Below the pieces are notes generated by a model, which saw nothing but the letters and a program-made list of their open reading frames with translations, made no database searches and was not told the origin of the DNA. Position numbers and translations under genes: made by a program. A stretch of 64,000 nt of DNA from JBHGXV01 sp041920505 (GTDB lineage: Bacteria; Bacillota; Bacilli; Brevibacillales; Brevibacillaceae), in the NCBI GenBank assembly GCA_041920505.1, contig JBHGXV010000040.1:1-64000 (forward strand). The letters run 5' to 3'. How positions within the stretch are numbered: position 1 is the stretch's first letter; the number at the start of each line of letters is the position of its first letter. This document shows, one piece after another, positions 8,598 to 16,455 of this stretch.

Positions 8598-10049
8598 ATG
8601 GAACCAACGACTGTAATCAACTATATTGACGGTGAATGGCGACTCCCCCGTCAATCGCAATGGATGGAAAGCATCAATCCGGCAACGGAGAAAACGGTGG
8701 GATTGTGTGCGGTATCTCAGGAGCAAGAGGTCAACGACGCTGTCGCTGCGGCGAAAAAAGCTTTTGCGTCATGGAAGCGGGTCCCGGCCGCCCAACGCGC
8801 TGAATACCTGTGGAAAGTTGCAGACCTGCTCGCGGCGAGAAGAGCGGAAATCGCCCGAATGATGACCTTGGAAATGGGCAAAGTCTATGCGGAGTCGCTG
8901 GGTGAGGTGGATGCCACGATCGCCTCGTGCAAATATATGGCCGGAGAAGGGCGGAGAATGTTCGGAGAGACGGTTCCAGCGGGGGCGGAGGACCGTATGA
9001 TTATGACCGTCAGAGAACCGGTCGGCGTTGTGGCCTGTATCACGCCATGGAACTTTCCCATAGCGTTGGCAGCCTATAAATTGTTTGCTGCACTGGTCGC
9101 CGGAAATACGGTCGTCTGGAAACCCTCTTCGGAAGTCGCCGTATCGGCCAAACTGTTTGCCGAAGTATTCGAGGCAGCTGGATTGCCGCCTGGCGTGCTG
9201 AACCTGATTCTCGGATCAGGCAGCCAGGTCGGGAATGTGCTCGTCCGGCATCAGGATGTCCGCGTGATCGCCTTCACAGGTTCGACCGAAGTGGGGAAGA
9301 ATTTGGCGGAGATTGCAGGCCGCACATTGAAACGGATCTCATTGGAGCTGGGTGGAAAGAACGCGGTAATTGTGCTTGCCGATGCCGATCTGGACAAAGC
9401 GGCCGCAGGCATTGTCAAATCCGCGTTCGCCACAACCGGACAGCGTTGCACGGCGGCCAGCCGGGTCATCGTGGAAGCTTCGGTGCAAGATGAGTTGGAA
9501 AAACGGATTGTGAAGTTGACGGAAGCCCTCAAGATAGGAAACGGGCTTGACCCGGAAGTCGATGTCGGACCGCTGGCGAATGCCAAACAGTTTGAGACCG
9601 TGAAGCGATATGTATCGATCGCGAAGGAGGAGGGTGGACACATCCTTACCGGAGGACATCCCCTGACGGGCGAAGGATTTGACAAGGGATTCTTTTACGC
9701 TCCGACCGTGATCACGAATGTGCAGCGTCATCATCGCATCGCCCGGGAAGAAGTGTTCGGTCCTGTACTGGCCGTCATCACCGCGAGAGATTTTGGGGAG
9801 GCCGTCGAGATCAACAACGAGACGGAATACGGTCTTTCCAGCGCCATTTACACAAACAGCCTCCATTATGCCAATCGGGCGGCAAGAGAACTGGAATCGG
9901 GGCTGGTGTACATCAACAGCGGCACATCCAATGCCGAAACCGGTTTGGCATTTGGGGGGGTAAAACATTCCGGAAACGGTCACCGGGAAGTCTCTTACCA
10001 CGCTTTTGACGTGATGACTGAGTGGAAAACGGTCTATACCAACTATTGA
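8598..10049 (+). CDS. NAD(P)-dependent aldehyde dehydrogenase
   Basis: A 483-residue ALDH-superfamily enzyme. It shows the WNFPIAL substrate/cofactor stretch, FTGSTEVGK, the general base in LELGGKNA and the catalytic cysteine in GQRCTAASR. Overall it resembles succinate- or 2-oxoglutarate-semialdehyde dehydrogenases. AGAAGGAGAAAG immediately before ATG 8598 selects this start over ATG 8568, which overlaps the ATPase stop. It most likely oxidises a semialdehyde made by one of the aminotransferases or by the oxidoreductase encoded downstream. The exact aldehyde is unknown. Confidence 0.87.
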   Translation: MEPTTVINYIDGEWRLPRQSQWMESINPATEKTVGLCAVSQEQEVNDAVAAAKKAFASWKRVPAAQRAEYLWKVADLLAARRAEIARMMTLEMGKVYAESLGEVDATIASCKYMAGEGRRMFGETVPAGAEDRMIMTVREPVGVVACITPWNFPIALAAYKLFAALVAGNTVVWKPSSEVAVSAKLFAEVFEAAGLPPGVLNLILGSGSQVGNVLVRHQDVRVIAFTGSTEVGKNLAEIAGRTLKRISLELGGKNAVIVLADADLDKAAAGIVKSAFATTGQRCTAASRVIVEASVQDELEKRIVKLTEALKIGNGLDPEVDVGPLANAKQFETVKRYVSIAKEEGGHILTGGHPLTGEGFDKGFFYAPTVITNVQRHHRIAREEVFGPVLAVITARDFGEAVEINNETEYGLSSAIYTNSLHYANRAARELESGLVYINSGTSNAETGLAFGGVKHSGNGHREVSYHAFDVMTEWKTVYTNY

Positions 10050-10062
10050 GGGGTACAGGAGT

Positions 10063-11364
10063 ATGCCAAATCTGAGCGATCGATTGACCATGCTAAGCCT
10101 TGATGTCGAACGCGCGTTGCCTGAGACGGCCGAATCAATGAACGCTGCTTACCAGTCTCTCTATGAGTACATTTTTTCCGCTCCCGATGCGAAAACCTGT
10201 ACGAAGGAAACCGGTATCCTGATCATTGGCGGCGGAATCGTTGGGATCATGACCGCTTTTTTCCTCCGGCGCATGGGGTATGACATCACCGTAGTGGAAA
10301 AACAGTCATTCGGCGCCGCCGCATCCGGCCGAAACGGGGGAGGGATCCTGGCACTAGGCCGTGACTTGCCTGAAATTCCGTTTGTCCGGATTTCCATTGA
10401 CCTGTGGGAGAACCTGTCCCGTTTTGGAGTCGACACCAAACTGGTTCGCTCCGGGCATGTGATGGTGGCGATGAATGATCATGAAGCGGAGAAGTTGCAA
10501 AAAGCCATGCATTTGTATGGGCTTGCCGGATTGGACGTCCGTTTTCTCCCCCCGAAACAGGTGATCGAGCGATTGCCGGATGTTCACCCGGATAACAAAG
10601 GGGCGCTGTACAGCCCGGTCTGTGCGCAGGGGTACCCATTCACGGCGATGGCCAGCATGATTTCCTTACTGCGGCGGGATGGCGTCAGGATGCTGGGTCA
10701 TTGCGAGGTAACAGGCTTTGAAACCCGGCAGGGACGGATTACTGGAGTTCGCTGCGGCCAGGGCTTAATCCGAGCGGATTCCGTCATCCTTTGTGCTGGG
10801 CCGTGGACGTCGGAGTTGGGGAAGATGCTTGACGTCTGCCTGCCAATAACGCCGCGAAGATCCCAAATTATGGCAACAGAAATTCTCGGTTCCAGACGAA
10901 TCGATCCCTTTGTCTCCGGCAATGGTCTGTACTTGCGTCAAACGCATGTCGGCAACGTTTTGTACGGTGGAGGCGGACCTTGGGAGGTGGTCGGATATGA
11001 CACGTCCAATTCGGCCGAGGTGATCAAGCTGCTGTCGACACGCTTGATTGAAATGTTCCCCGCCTACCGCGAGAGGCAACTGATCCGCGCATTTGCTGGC
11101 ACGGTGGAAATCACTCCGGATCATCTGCCGCTTTTCGGTGCGGTAGCTGGCTTTGACAATCTCTACGTCTCCGCGGGATACAATGGCCACGGGTATGGGA
11201 TGTCAGCTGTTTCCGGCAAGATGCTGGCTCAGATGATTTACAGCGATCACCATGACACAGAGATCCCCGTCCATATCCGACGCCTGTTCAGTCGTTTTGC
11301 TCCTTCCCGGTTTGCGGCCAACCTGTCCAGTCCAAGAAGAGATGAGGTTCATGCACATGAGTAA
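10063..11364 (+). CDS. FAD-dependent amino acid/amine oxidoreductase (DAO family)
   Basis: A 433-residue protein with a DAO fold: a dinucleotide-binding GGGIVGIMTAFFLRRMGYD about 50 residues in, then SGRNGGGI and a C-terminal FAD-contacting SAGYNGHGYGMS. The 45-residue N-terminal extension before the Rossmann motif is unusual for simple DAO enzymes. It resembles HcnC, OoxB and the beta subunit of multi-subunit proline dehydrogenases. The next three genes encode the partner parts of such complexes, so it probably oxidises a C-N bond and passes electrons through them. Substrate could be an imino acid, opine or N-substituted amino acid. Confidence 0.82.
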   Translation: MPNLSDRLTMLSLDVERALPETAESMNAAYQSLYEYIFSAPDAKTCTKETGILIIGGGIVGIMTAFFLRRMGYDITVVEKQSFGAAASGRNGGGILALGRDLPEIPFVRISIDLWENLSRFGVDTKLVRSGHVMVAMNDHEAEKLQKAMHLYGLAGLDVRFLPPKQVIERLPDVHPDNKGALYSPVCAQGYPFTAMASMISLLRRDGVRMLGHCEVTGFETRQGRITGVRCGQGLIRADSVILCAGPWTSELGKMLDVCLPITPRRSQIMATEILGSRRIDPFVSGNGLYLRQTHVGNVLYGGGGPWEVVGYDTSNSAEVIKLLSTRLIEMFPAYRERQLIRAFAGTVEITPDHLPLFGAVAGFDNLYVSAGYNGHGYGMSAVSGKMLAQMIYSDHHDTEIPVHIRRLFSRFAPSRFAANLSSPRRDEVHAHE

Positions 11365-11635
11365 GCCTGGCAATTTTATCGTCTGTCGATGCGAAGAGGT
11401 GGAGCTTTGCGAAATAGAAGAAGCGATCCAGTGCGGCGCGGGAACGTCACAGGAAGTAAAAATGATGACGCGTGCAGGAATGGGCACCTGTCAAGGGAGA
11501 GTATGCCGTAGCCTGATCGAAAAACTGGTAAGAGAAGATGGGGAAACCGTCTTGGTGCACCCCAGCAATCTCACCTACCACAAACCCGTTCGTCCGATCC
11601 ATCTGGGTCAATTCATAGAGAGGGAGCCACAATGA
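11357..11635 (+). CDS. Stand-alone BFD-like [2Fe-2S]-binding protein
   Basis: This 92-residue protein has CRCEEV near the N-terminus and TCQGRVC about 45 residues later, the four-cysteine pattern of BFD-like [2Fe-2S] domains. In HcnB/OoxA-type subunits this domain is normally fused to the pyridine-nucleotide oxidoreductase; here it is a separate gene. It starts 8 nt inside the preceding gene (ATG 11357, with ATG 11351 also possible after AGATGAGG) and overlaps the next gene by 4 nt. It should relay electrons within the oxidoreductase complex. Confidence 0.82.
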   Translation: MSKPGNFIVCRCEEVELCEIEEAIQCGAGTSQEVKMMTRAGMGTCQGRVCRSLIEKLVREDGETVLVHPSNLTYHKPVRPIHLGQFIEREPQ

Positions 11636-11940
11636 GAATCAGAAGCCATCCCGTCTTGCCGGAGCTGGAAGGAAACGAAATCAAGTTTGAATACGCCGGT
11701 ACAACCTATCAGGCAATCCAAGGCGATAGTATCGCTTCGGCCCTGCTCGCCAATGGAGTCAGAATTTTGCGCCGAACCGAAAAAAAAGGAGAGCCGAGAG
11801 GTTTGTACTGCGGCATCGGTCACTGTTACGAGTGCCGCATACATTGGGAAGGGGTGGGGGAAGTCCGCGCTTGCCTGACCCCTGTCCAGGAGGGAATGCG
11901 GTTGAGACCAAAGGAAAGGAGCATCGGCCATGAAGGTTGA
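11632..11940 (+). CDS. (2Fe-2S)-binding ferredoxin-like subunit
   Basis: A 102-residue Fer2_4-type protein like HcnA/OoxC. The cluster ligands are visible in YCGIGHCYECRIHW and a further cysteine in VRACLTPV. The N-terminal half contains the FEYAGTTYQAIQGDSIASALLANG ubiquitin-like fold segment, quoted here only to its first residues FEYAGTTYQAI. ATG 11632 overlaps the BFD gene by 4 nt and the next gene begins 11 nt before its end, implying tight stoichiometric coupling. Confidence 0.85.
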   Translation: MRIRSHPVLPELEGNEIKFEYAGTTYQAIQGDSIASALLANGVRILRRTEKKGEPRGLYCGIGHCYECRIHWEGVGEVRACLTPVQEGMRLRPKERSIGHEG

Positions 11941-13183
11941 TGTTGCCGTCATTGGAGGCGGTCCCGCCGGTCTGTCCGCCGCGAAAGAAATTGCCCAAAA
12001 CGGCGGCACCGTTGTCGTAATTGACGAAAACGCCCGCCTTGGCGGAAAACTGCTGGGTCAGTTGCATGAAGAACCCCATGGAAACCGATGGTGGAAAGGG
12101 TATGAGATCGCCGAAAACATGGTGGACGAAGCTGCTCGCGCCGGTGCGACATTTCTTACCCAGACCCAGGTGTGGGCAATCGAGAGCGGTTGGACCGTTT
12201 ACACGGCGAATATCGCAAACCGGTCTTCTTTTGCTGAGCGCAAGATACTGGCCAGGGCCGTGTTGCTGGCCACAGGTGCGGTGGAACGGCCGCTGCCGAT
12301 TCCCGGCTGGACCTTGCCGGGAGTGATGACCATTGGTGCTGCACAAGTGTTGACCAACGTTTATCGGGTAAAGCCGGGACAGAAAGTGCTGATTGCCGGG
12401 GCGGACGTCTTGTCCGTCACCATCGCGCGTGCAATGGCCATGGCCGGCATCGACGTTGTCGGCATCGTTTTGCCCATAGCGAGCCGTTTTAGCGGGGAGA
12501 AAGCCGATCCCCGCCGGATCATGGCTGAGTTGCAAGCGGTTTCGCACCTAGCCCCCAATCCGTTGCTTCGTATGGGAAGATTCATCCTTCGGTATCCGTA
12601 TGGTATCGAACTGGCTTCCCGGTTTTATCCCGCAAATGGTGTAAAGGCATGGGGAATTCCGATCCTGTTGAAAAAAGCGCTGGTCGCGATTCACGGGCAA
12701 GAGCAGGTCACAGGAGCGGAAATCGCATCCATCGATTCGCATGGAAACGTCATTCCGGGAACCTCTGAAATCATCCCGGTAGACTGCGTCTGCCTGTCGG
12801 GAGGGCTAACGCCCCTCGGAGAACTGGCCGCCACGATCGGATGCAAGTTTGCGCGCGTGGAAAGCTTGAATGGAGCGGTTCCGTTGCATGGGCCCGATCT
12901 GGAATCGACTGTTCCCAACGTTTTCGTAGCCGGCAATATCACCGGCATTGAAGGTGCGAAAGTGGCCATGGTTCAGGGGGAACTGGCCGGAAAAAGTATT
13001 TGTCGCAAACTGGGAATTGGAACCGTGTCGGAACGGGAGCTCCGCATAGCTCAGGAAAAACTTTCCCGGACGCGGGACGAGGCTGATATTCAGTTCCATC
13101 CCCGGATCAAAGAAGGACGCAAGGTGCTGGAGGACCTGTGGGAACAAGAGAGCGGCCCGGCACCTTTGAAAAACACGGTATGA
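11930..13183 (+). CDS. FAD/NAD-binding oxidoreductase subunit
   Basis: A 417-residue pyridine-nucleotide-disulfide oxidoreductase-like protein. FAD-binding motif VIGGGPAGLSAAKEIA starts at residue 7; a second nucleotide fold begins near VLIAGADVLSVTIARAMAMAG; a late VFVAGNITGIEGAKVA motif closes the FAD site. It matches HcnB/OoxA and the alpha subunit of Thermococcales-type proline dehydrogenase, but lacks the C-terminal BFD domain, which is supplied by the gene at 11357. It probably carries a flavin and passes electrons from the DAO subunit to NAD or a quinone-linked carrier. Confidence 0.83.
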   Translation: MKVDVAVIGGGPAGLSAAKEIAQNGGTVVVIDENARLGGKLLGQLHEEPHGNRWWKGYEIAENMVDEAARAGATFLTQTQVWAIESGWTVYTANIANRSSFAERKILARAVLLATGAVERPLPIPGWTLPGVMTIGAAQVLTNVYRVKPGQKVLIAGADVLSVTIARAMAMAGIDVVGIVLPIASRFSGEKADPRRIMAELQAVSHLAPNPLLRMGRFILRYPYGIELASRFYPANGVKAWGIPILLKKALVAIHGQEQVTGAEIASIDSHGNVIPGTSEIIPVDCVCLSGGLTPLGELAATIGCKFARVESLNGAVPLHGPDLESTVPNVFVAGNITGIEGAKVAMVQGELAGKSICRKLGIGTVSERELRIAQEKLSRTRDEADIQFHPRIKEGRKVLEDLWEQESGPAPLKNTV

Positions 13184-13195
13184 AGAGGCGGTCAC

Positions 13196-14710
13196 ATGAA
13201 CAACTATCGAATTGGTATCGCTTTTTTCTATCACGAATCCCATACCTTCAGCCCAGTCAAAACCGACATTCGTGCCTTCGGGCAAGAGGCCTTTCTGCAG
13301 GGAAACGACATTCTCTTTGCGTATAGGGGAACACGGACGGAAGTGGGGGGATTTATCGAAATACTGGAGAGGAATGGAGCAACCATCGTACCGCTGGTTT
13401 GTGCTGCCGCCACCCCCTCAGGGACTGTAACGGCTTCCGCATACGAAACGATTGCGACGGCGATGCTCTCGGCTATCAGGCAGGCACAGCCTCTGGACGG
13501 CATTCTCCTTGCCCTGCATGGTGCCATGGTGGTTGAAGACCAGTCCGATCCGGAGGGCGATTTGCTCGTCCGGATCAGAGAGGTTGTTGGCGCGGAACTT
13601 CCGATAGCGACAACGCTCGACATGCACGCCAATGTAACCTCCAAAATGGTACAGCAAACTCCCATGCAGTTCGGGTTCAAAACCTACCCGCATGTGGATA
13701 TGTACGAACAGGGTCTTCGAGCGGCTTCCACCCTGATTCATTGCCTGGAAAGGAAACAGGTTTATCATGCCTCGTTTGTCAAGCTACCGATGATGCCTCC
13801 CAGCATCAACATGTGCACGCATGAAGGCCCCATGCATGATCTTGTGAAAGCGGCCGAAGCAGCGGAACAACAGGAGGAAATCGTCAGCGCTTCTGTATTT
13901 GGCGGTTTTCCCTATTGCGACATTCCGGAAGTTGGCGCGAGTATTCTGGTCGTGTCCACGGACAAAGCCGCCGGTGACAGGGTTGCCCTCTCGTTGGCCG
14001 ACAAGATGTGGGAATGGCGCGAACGTTTTCTCGTCGATCTTCCCTGCATCAAGGAGGCAGTCGATGAGGCACTCCTGTGGAACGGTGATAAACCCGTTGT
14101 CTTGGCTGACATCTCGGATAACCCGCTGAGCGGAGGAACAGGGGACACGACAGGGCTGATGCACGAGTTGCTTTCGAGACGGGTACAAAACGCACTTTTC
14201 GGCGCTCTCTATGATCCGGAATCTCTGGATGCGTGCAGGAAGGCAGGGGAAGGGGCGGAGGTCACCTTACGTCTGGGCGGGAAATGTTCTCCCGAATTCG
14301 GTCCTCCTGTTGACGTACAGGCAAAAGTAATCAGATTGTCTGATGGCCGGTTCCGAAACAAAGGACCAATGAACACGGGACTCCAGGTGAATACAAACGG
14401 TGCCGCCCATATCCGTGCAGGAGGGATGGATATCCTGATAACGGGGAGAGCCCTGTCCGCAAACGATCCCGAATTGTTCCGTCACATCGGAATCGAACCG
14501 ACGGACATGAATATCCTCGCTCTAAAAGTAAAGAACCATTTCCGGGCGGCTTTCGAACCTCTCGTAGGACGGATTATCAACGTGGACGCGCCCGGCCTTG
14601 CCTCCAATCAGTTGCGGAATTTCACCTACCGCCGTATTCCTCATCCGATGTGGCCGCTTGACGAATGGGAGGGTGAACTGCCATGGAGAAAAGGAGGGGA
14701 AACGGGATGA
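13196..14710 (+). CDS. M81 family metallopeptidase (MlrC-like)
   Basis: A 504-residue protein of the M81/DUF1485 family, whose best known member is microcystinase MlrC. Family motifs are FYHESHTFSP, LALHGAMVVED, the metal-binding LDMHANVT and a downstream histidine in KTYPHVDMYEQG. MlrC cleaves linear peptides; most homologues have unknown substrates. It is the second-last gene of the catabolic operon, starts 12 nt after the oxidoreductase and has no signal peptide, so it acts in the cytosol. It could hydrolyse an amide or peptide bond in the imported compound. Confidence 0.85.
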   Translation: MNNYRIGIAFFYHESHTFSPVKTDIRAFGQEAFLQGNDILFAYRGTRTEVGGFIEILERNGATIVPLVCAAATPSGTVTASAYETIATAMLSAIRQAQPLDGILLALHGAMVVEDQSDPEGDLLVRIREVVGAELPIATTLDMHANVTSKMVQQTPMQFGFKTYPHVDMYEQGLRAASTLIHCLERKQVYHASFVKLPMMPPSINMCTHEGPMHDLVKAAEAAEQQEEIVSASVFGGFPYCDIPEVGASILVVSTDKAAGDRVALSLADKMWEWRERFLVDLPCIKEAVDEALLWNGDKPVVLADISDNPLSGGTGDTTGLMHELLSRRVQNALFGALYDPESLDACRKAGEGAEVTLRLGGKCSPEFGPPVDVQAKVIRLSDGRFRNKGPMNTGLQVNTNGAAHIRAGGMDILITGRALSANDPELFRHIGIEPTDMNILALKVKNHFRAAFEPLVGRIINVDAPGLASNQLRNFTYRRIPHPMWPLDEWEGELPWRKGGETG

Positions 14711-15177
14711 AACCGAAACTGTATGTGGAGGTCCCCGATTATTTGTCCCCGGAGCAACTGAAGATGATGTGCGAATTGGAAATTGACGCGTTTGGTTCTG
14801 ATGGCGCGGTTGATGAGTACGTCTTGGTCCCGATCGCGCGGAACGGCCAGCTGATCCTGCTCCGTGAGGAAGGAGATGGCCGCCCTGTAGCTGTCTGTGA
14901 ATTGCTCCGTGATTACAAACGACCTGATTTGGCCTACATTTACGGATTTTATGTACGATCCGACAAACAGGGACAAGGATACGGGAAGAGTTTACTCAAC
15001 TATGTGTTTGATATCGTAAAAAAAGACAATTTCTCGGAGATTGGCTTAACGGTCAAACCCAGCAATCTCTCAGCCGTAAAATTGTATGAACACCTAGGGT
15101 TTCGCATTGCCGAAACCCGGAAGGACGAATACGGGGCCGGTTCTGACCGCTATTACATGGTGAAATCGTTGGAATGA
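14707..15177 (+). CDS. GNAT family N-acetyltransferase
   Basis: A 156-residue GNAT enzyme with the acetyl-CoA loop QGQGYGKSLL and the C-terminal NLSAVKLYEHLGFR motif. AAGGAGGGG precedes ATG 14707, and its ATG overlaps the stop of the M81 gene (ATGA), so it is coupled to the catabolic operon. It is the last gene before the terminator at 15191. Acceptor substrate is unknown; acetylation of an amino intermediate is possible. Confidence 0.8.
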   Translation: MKPKLYVEVPDYLSPEQLKMMCELEIDAFGSDGAVDEYVLVPIARNGQLILLREEGDGRPVAVCELLRDYKRPDLAYIYGFYVRSDKQGQGYGKSLLNYVFDIVKKDNFSEIGLTVKPSNLSAVKLYEHLGFRIAETRKDEYGAGSDRYYMVKSLE

Positions 15178-15190
15178 TGTTCCCGAATCT

Positions 15191-15227
15191 CCCGGCTTGC
15201 GCTTCTTTTGGCAAGCCCGGGTTTTTT
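15191..15227 (+). terminator. Intrinsic terminator of the catabolic operon
   Basis: CCCGGCTTGC (15191-15200) pairs with GCAAGCCCGGG (15211-15221) with a single bulge, followed by six T. It closes the long plus-strand cluster just before the arsenic operon. Confidence 0.9.
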
Positions 15228-15261
15228 ACGTACAGGTGCGAATCCACGGTGATCGTCCCCT

Positions 15262-15345
15262 TACCCAACATCAAAAAAATTTGATGTTGGGTATTGCTTT
15301 TGGAAATTGCAGGTGCTACAATTCAATCATCAAGAAAATTTGATG
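15262..15345 (+). promoter_or_regulatory. arsR promoter with two ArsR-type operators
   Basis: A 14-bp perfect inverted repeat TACCCAACATCAAA / TTTGATGTTGGGTA spans 15262-15293. It is followed directly by -35 TTGCTT (15294-15299), a 17-bp spacer and -10 TACAAT (15317-15322). A second copy of the core, CATCAA-N6-TTGATG form, lies at 15328-15345 just downstream of the -10. This geometry would allow ArsR to cover the promoter from both sides. Confidence 0.75.
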
Positions 15346-15359
15346 TAGGTGGCATCTCC

Positions 15360-15686
15360 ATGAAAGAACTACCGATCCTGAACCCGATGGAAGTGACGTT
15401 TGAGACGTACGAAGCAAAGTTCAAGGCGTTGGCTGACAAGAAGAGACTGCAAATCATGTACGAATTGACGAAGCGCGGCAAGGTGTGCGTATGCGATCTC
15501 GCTGACATCATGGGCATGGCGCAATCGAAACTGTCCTACCACTTGAAAATTCTTCTGGACGCCAACTTATTGAAGAAAGAAACAGATGGCACGATGAATT
15601 ACTATGAGCTAAACCATAGCGAGGTGAACCACCTGTTGTCTGAAGAACTTTGCTGTCTCTTTCGTACGGACAACGACTGCTGCTAG
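15360..15686 (+). CDS. arsR: ArsR/SmtB family arsenic-responsive repressor
   Basis: A 108-residue winged-helix regulator. The core reads KFKALADKKRLQIMYEL, then VCVCDLADIMGMAQSKLSYHL. The CVC pair at the start of the DNA-recognition region is the As(III)-binding site of classical ArsR proteins, and a C-terminal CC pair is also present. ATG 15360 follows AGGTGG. Operators sit in its own promoter and again before arsI, so it should be autoregulatory and release DNA on binding trivalent arsenic. Confidence 0.88.
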   Translation: MKELPILNPMEVTFETYEAKFKALADKKRLQIMYELTKRGKVCVCDLADIMGMAQSKLSYHLKILLDANLLKKETDGTMNYYELNHSEVNHLLSEELCCLFRTDNDCC

Positions 15687-15724
15687 ATTTTTTCACAGCT
15701 TACATCAAATTTTTTTGTTATATT

Positions 15725-15742
15725 CATCAAAATAAATTGATG
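15725..15742 (+). promoter_or_regulatory. Third ArsR-type operator, upstream of arsI
   Basis: CATCAAAATAAATTGATG repeats the ATCAA-N6-TTGAT core of the arsR promoter sites and ends 4 bp before the GGAGG ribosome binding site of arsI. A half-site CATCAAATTTTTTT lies just upstream (from 15703). It implies separate ArsR control of arsI. Confidence 0.7.
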
Positions 15743-15758
15743 TTTGGAGGCATGCGGC

Positions 15759-16214
15759 ATGAAGTACGCACACGTTGGTCTGAACGTTACCAATCTGGAG
15801 AAGTCGATCGAGTTTTACCGTAAGTTGTTCGGGACGGAGCCAGTAAAGGTGAAGCCTGATTACGCGAAATTTCTTCTGGAATCGCCGGGATTGAACTTTA
15901 CGCTCAATCTTCGCGACGAGGTAGGCGGGAATCAGGTTGGTCATTTTGGATTCCAGGTAGCGAGCACGGAAGAGGTATTAGCCCATAAGAAAAGACTGGA
16001 GGAGGCAGGCGTTTTGTCCCTGTACGACGAGATGAATACCATTTGCTGCTATGCATGGCAAGACAAGTTTTGGGTGCATGACCCTGACGGCAATGAGTGG
16101 GAGTTCTTCTTCACGAAGGCAGATGTGGATGTAGCTGTTTCCAGAACGAGTGCGGAAACAGGGGCGTGCTGTGAGTCGACGGCAAAAGAAACCGCCAACC
16201 GCTGCTGCTCGTGA
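15759..16214 (+). CDS. arsI: ArsI-type organoarsenical C-As lyase
   Basis: A 151-residue vicinal-oxygen-chelate (glyoxalase/dioxygenase) protein. Probable metal ligands are the first histidine in YAHVGLNV, a second in GHFGFQV and a glutamate in DGNEWEFF. The vicinal cysteines in TICCYAWQDKFWVHDPDG are diagnostic of ArsI, which binds trivalent methylarsenite and splits its C-As bond using Fe(II) and O2. The tail is Cys-rich (ACCES, NRCCS), also common in ArsI. ATG 15759 sits 8 nt after GGAGG. No arsenite pump gene is adjacent, so export of released As(III) must be encoded elsewhere. Confidence 0.85.
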   Translation: MKYAHVGLNVTNLEKSIEFYRKLFGTEPVKVKPDYAKFLLESPGLNFTLNLRDEVGGNQVGHFGFQVASTEEVLAHKKRLEEAGVLSLYDEMNTICCYAWQDKFWVHDPDGNEWEFFFTKADVDVAVSRTSAETGACCESTAKETANRCCS

Positions 16215-16234
16215 TCAAAAGGAGGTAGAATGAG

Positions 16235-16405
16235 ATGTACGCAAATATGTACGTGGTTGAATTCCTGATGAAGCAAGAGCAACAACGGCTTGAAAAACGG
16301 GCCCGCCGATCCTGGATGTGGTCGGCAGGAAACGACAAGGGTAAACCTGAAATGCAACTTCCTGCTCGAACTACCCAACCTGTTTGCTGCTGCCAGGCAC
16401 TATAA
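16235..16405 (+). CDS. Small arsenic-operon ORF with C-terminal CCC motif
   Basis: A 56-codon frame begins with ATG 16235, 9 nt after a strong AAAAGGAGG site and 20 nt after the arsI stop, and ends at 16405 before a terminator. It reads MYANMYVVEFLMKQEQQRLE, then a basic Lys/Arg segment and a tail ending PVCCCQAL. No known family is recognised. The three consecutive cysteines close to the end could bind As(III), as do the tails of ArsR and ArsI here. Alternatively it is a fortuitous or degraded frame. Confidence 0.5.
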   Translation: MYANMYVVEFLMKQEQQRLEKRARRSWMWSAGNDKGKPEMQLPARTTQPVCCCQAL

Positions 16406-16419
16406 AACAGAATGTACGG

Positions 16420-16450
16420 GAACTGGTACAAACATGTGCCAGTTCTTTTT
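16420..16450 (+). terminator. Terminator of the arsR-arsI-small ORF operon
   Basis: GAACTGGTAC (16420-16429) pairs with GTGCCAGTTC (16436-16445), followed by five T. It lies only 6 bp from the 3' end of the convergent EamA gene. Confidence 0.85.
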
Positions 16451-16455
16451 GCGGT

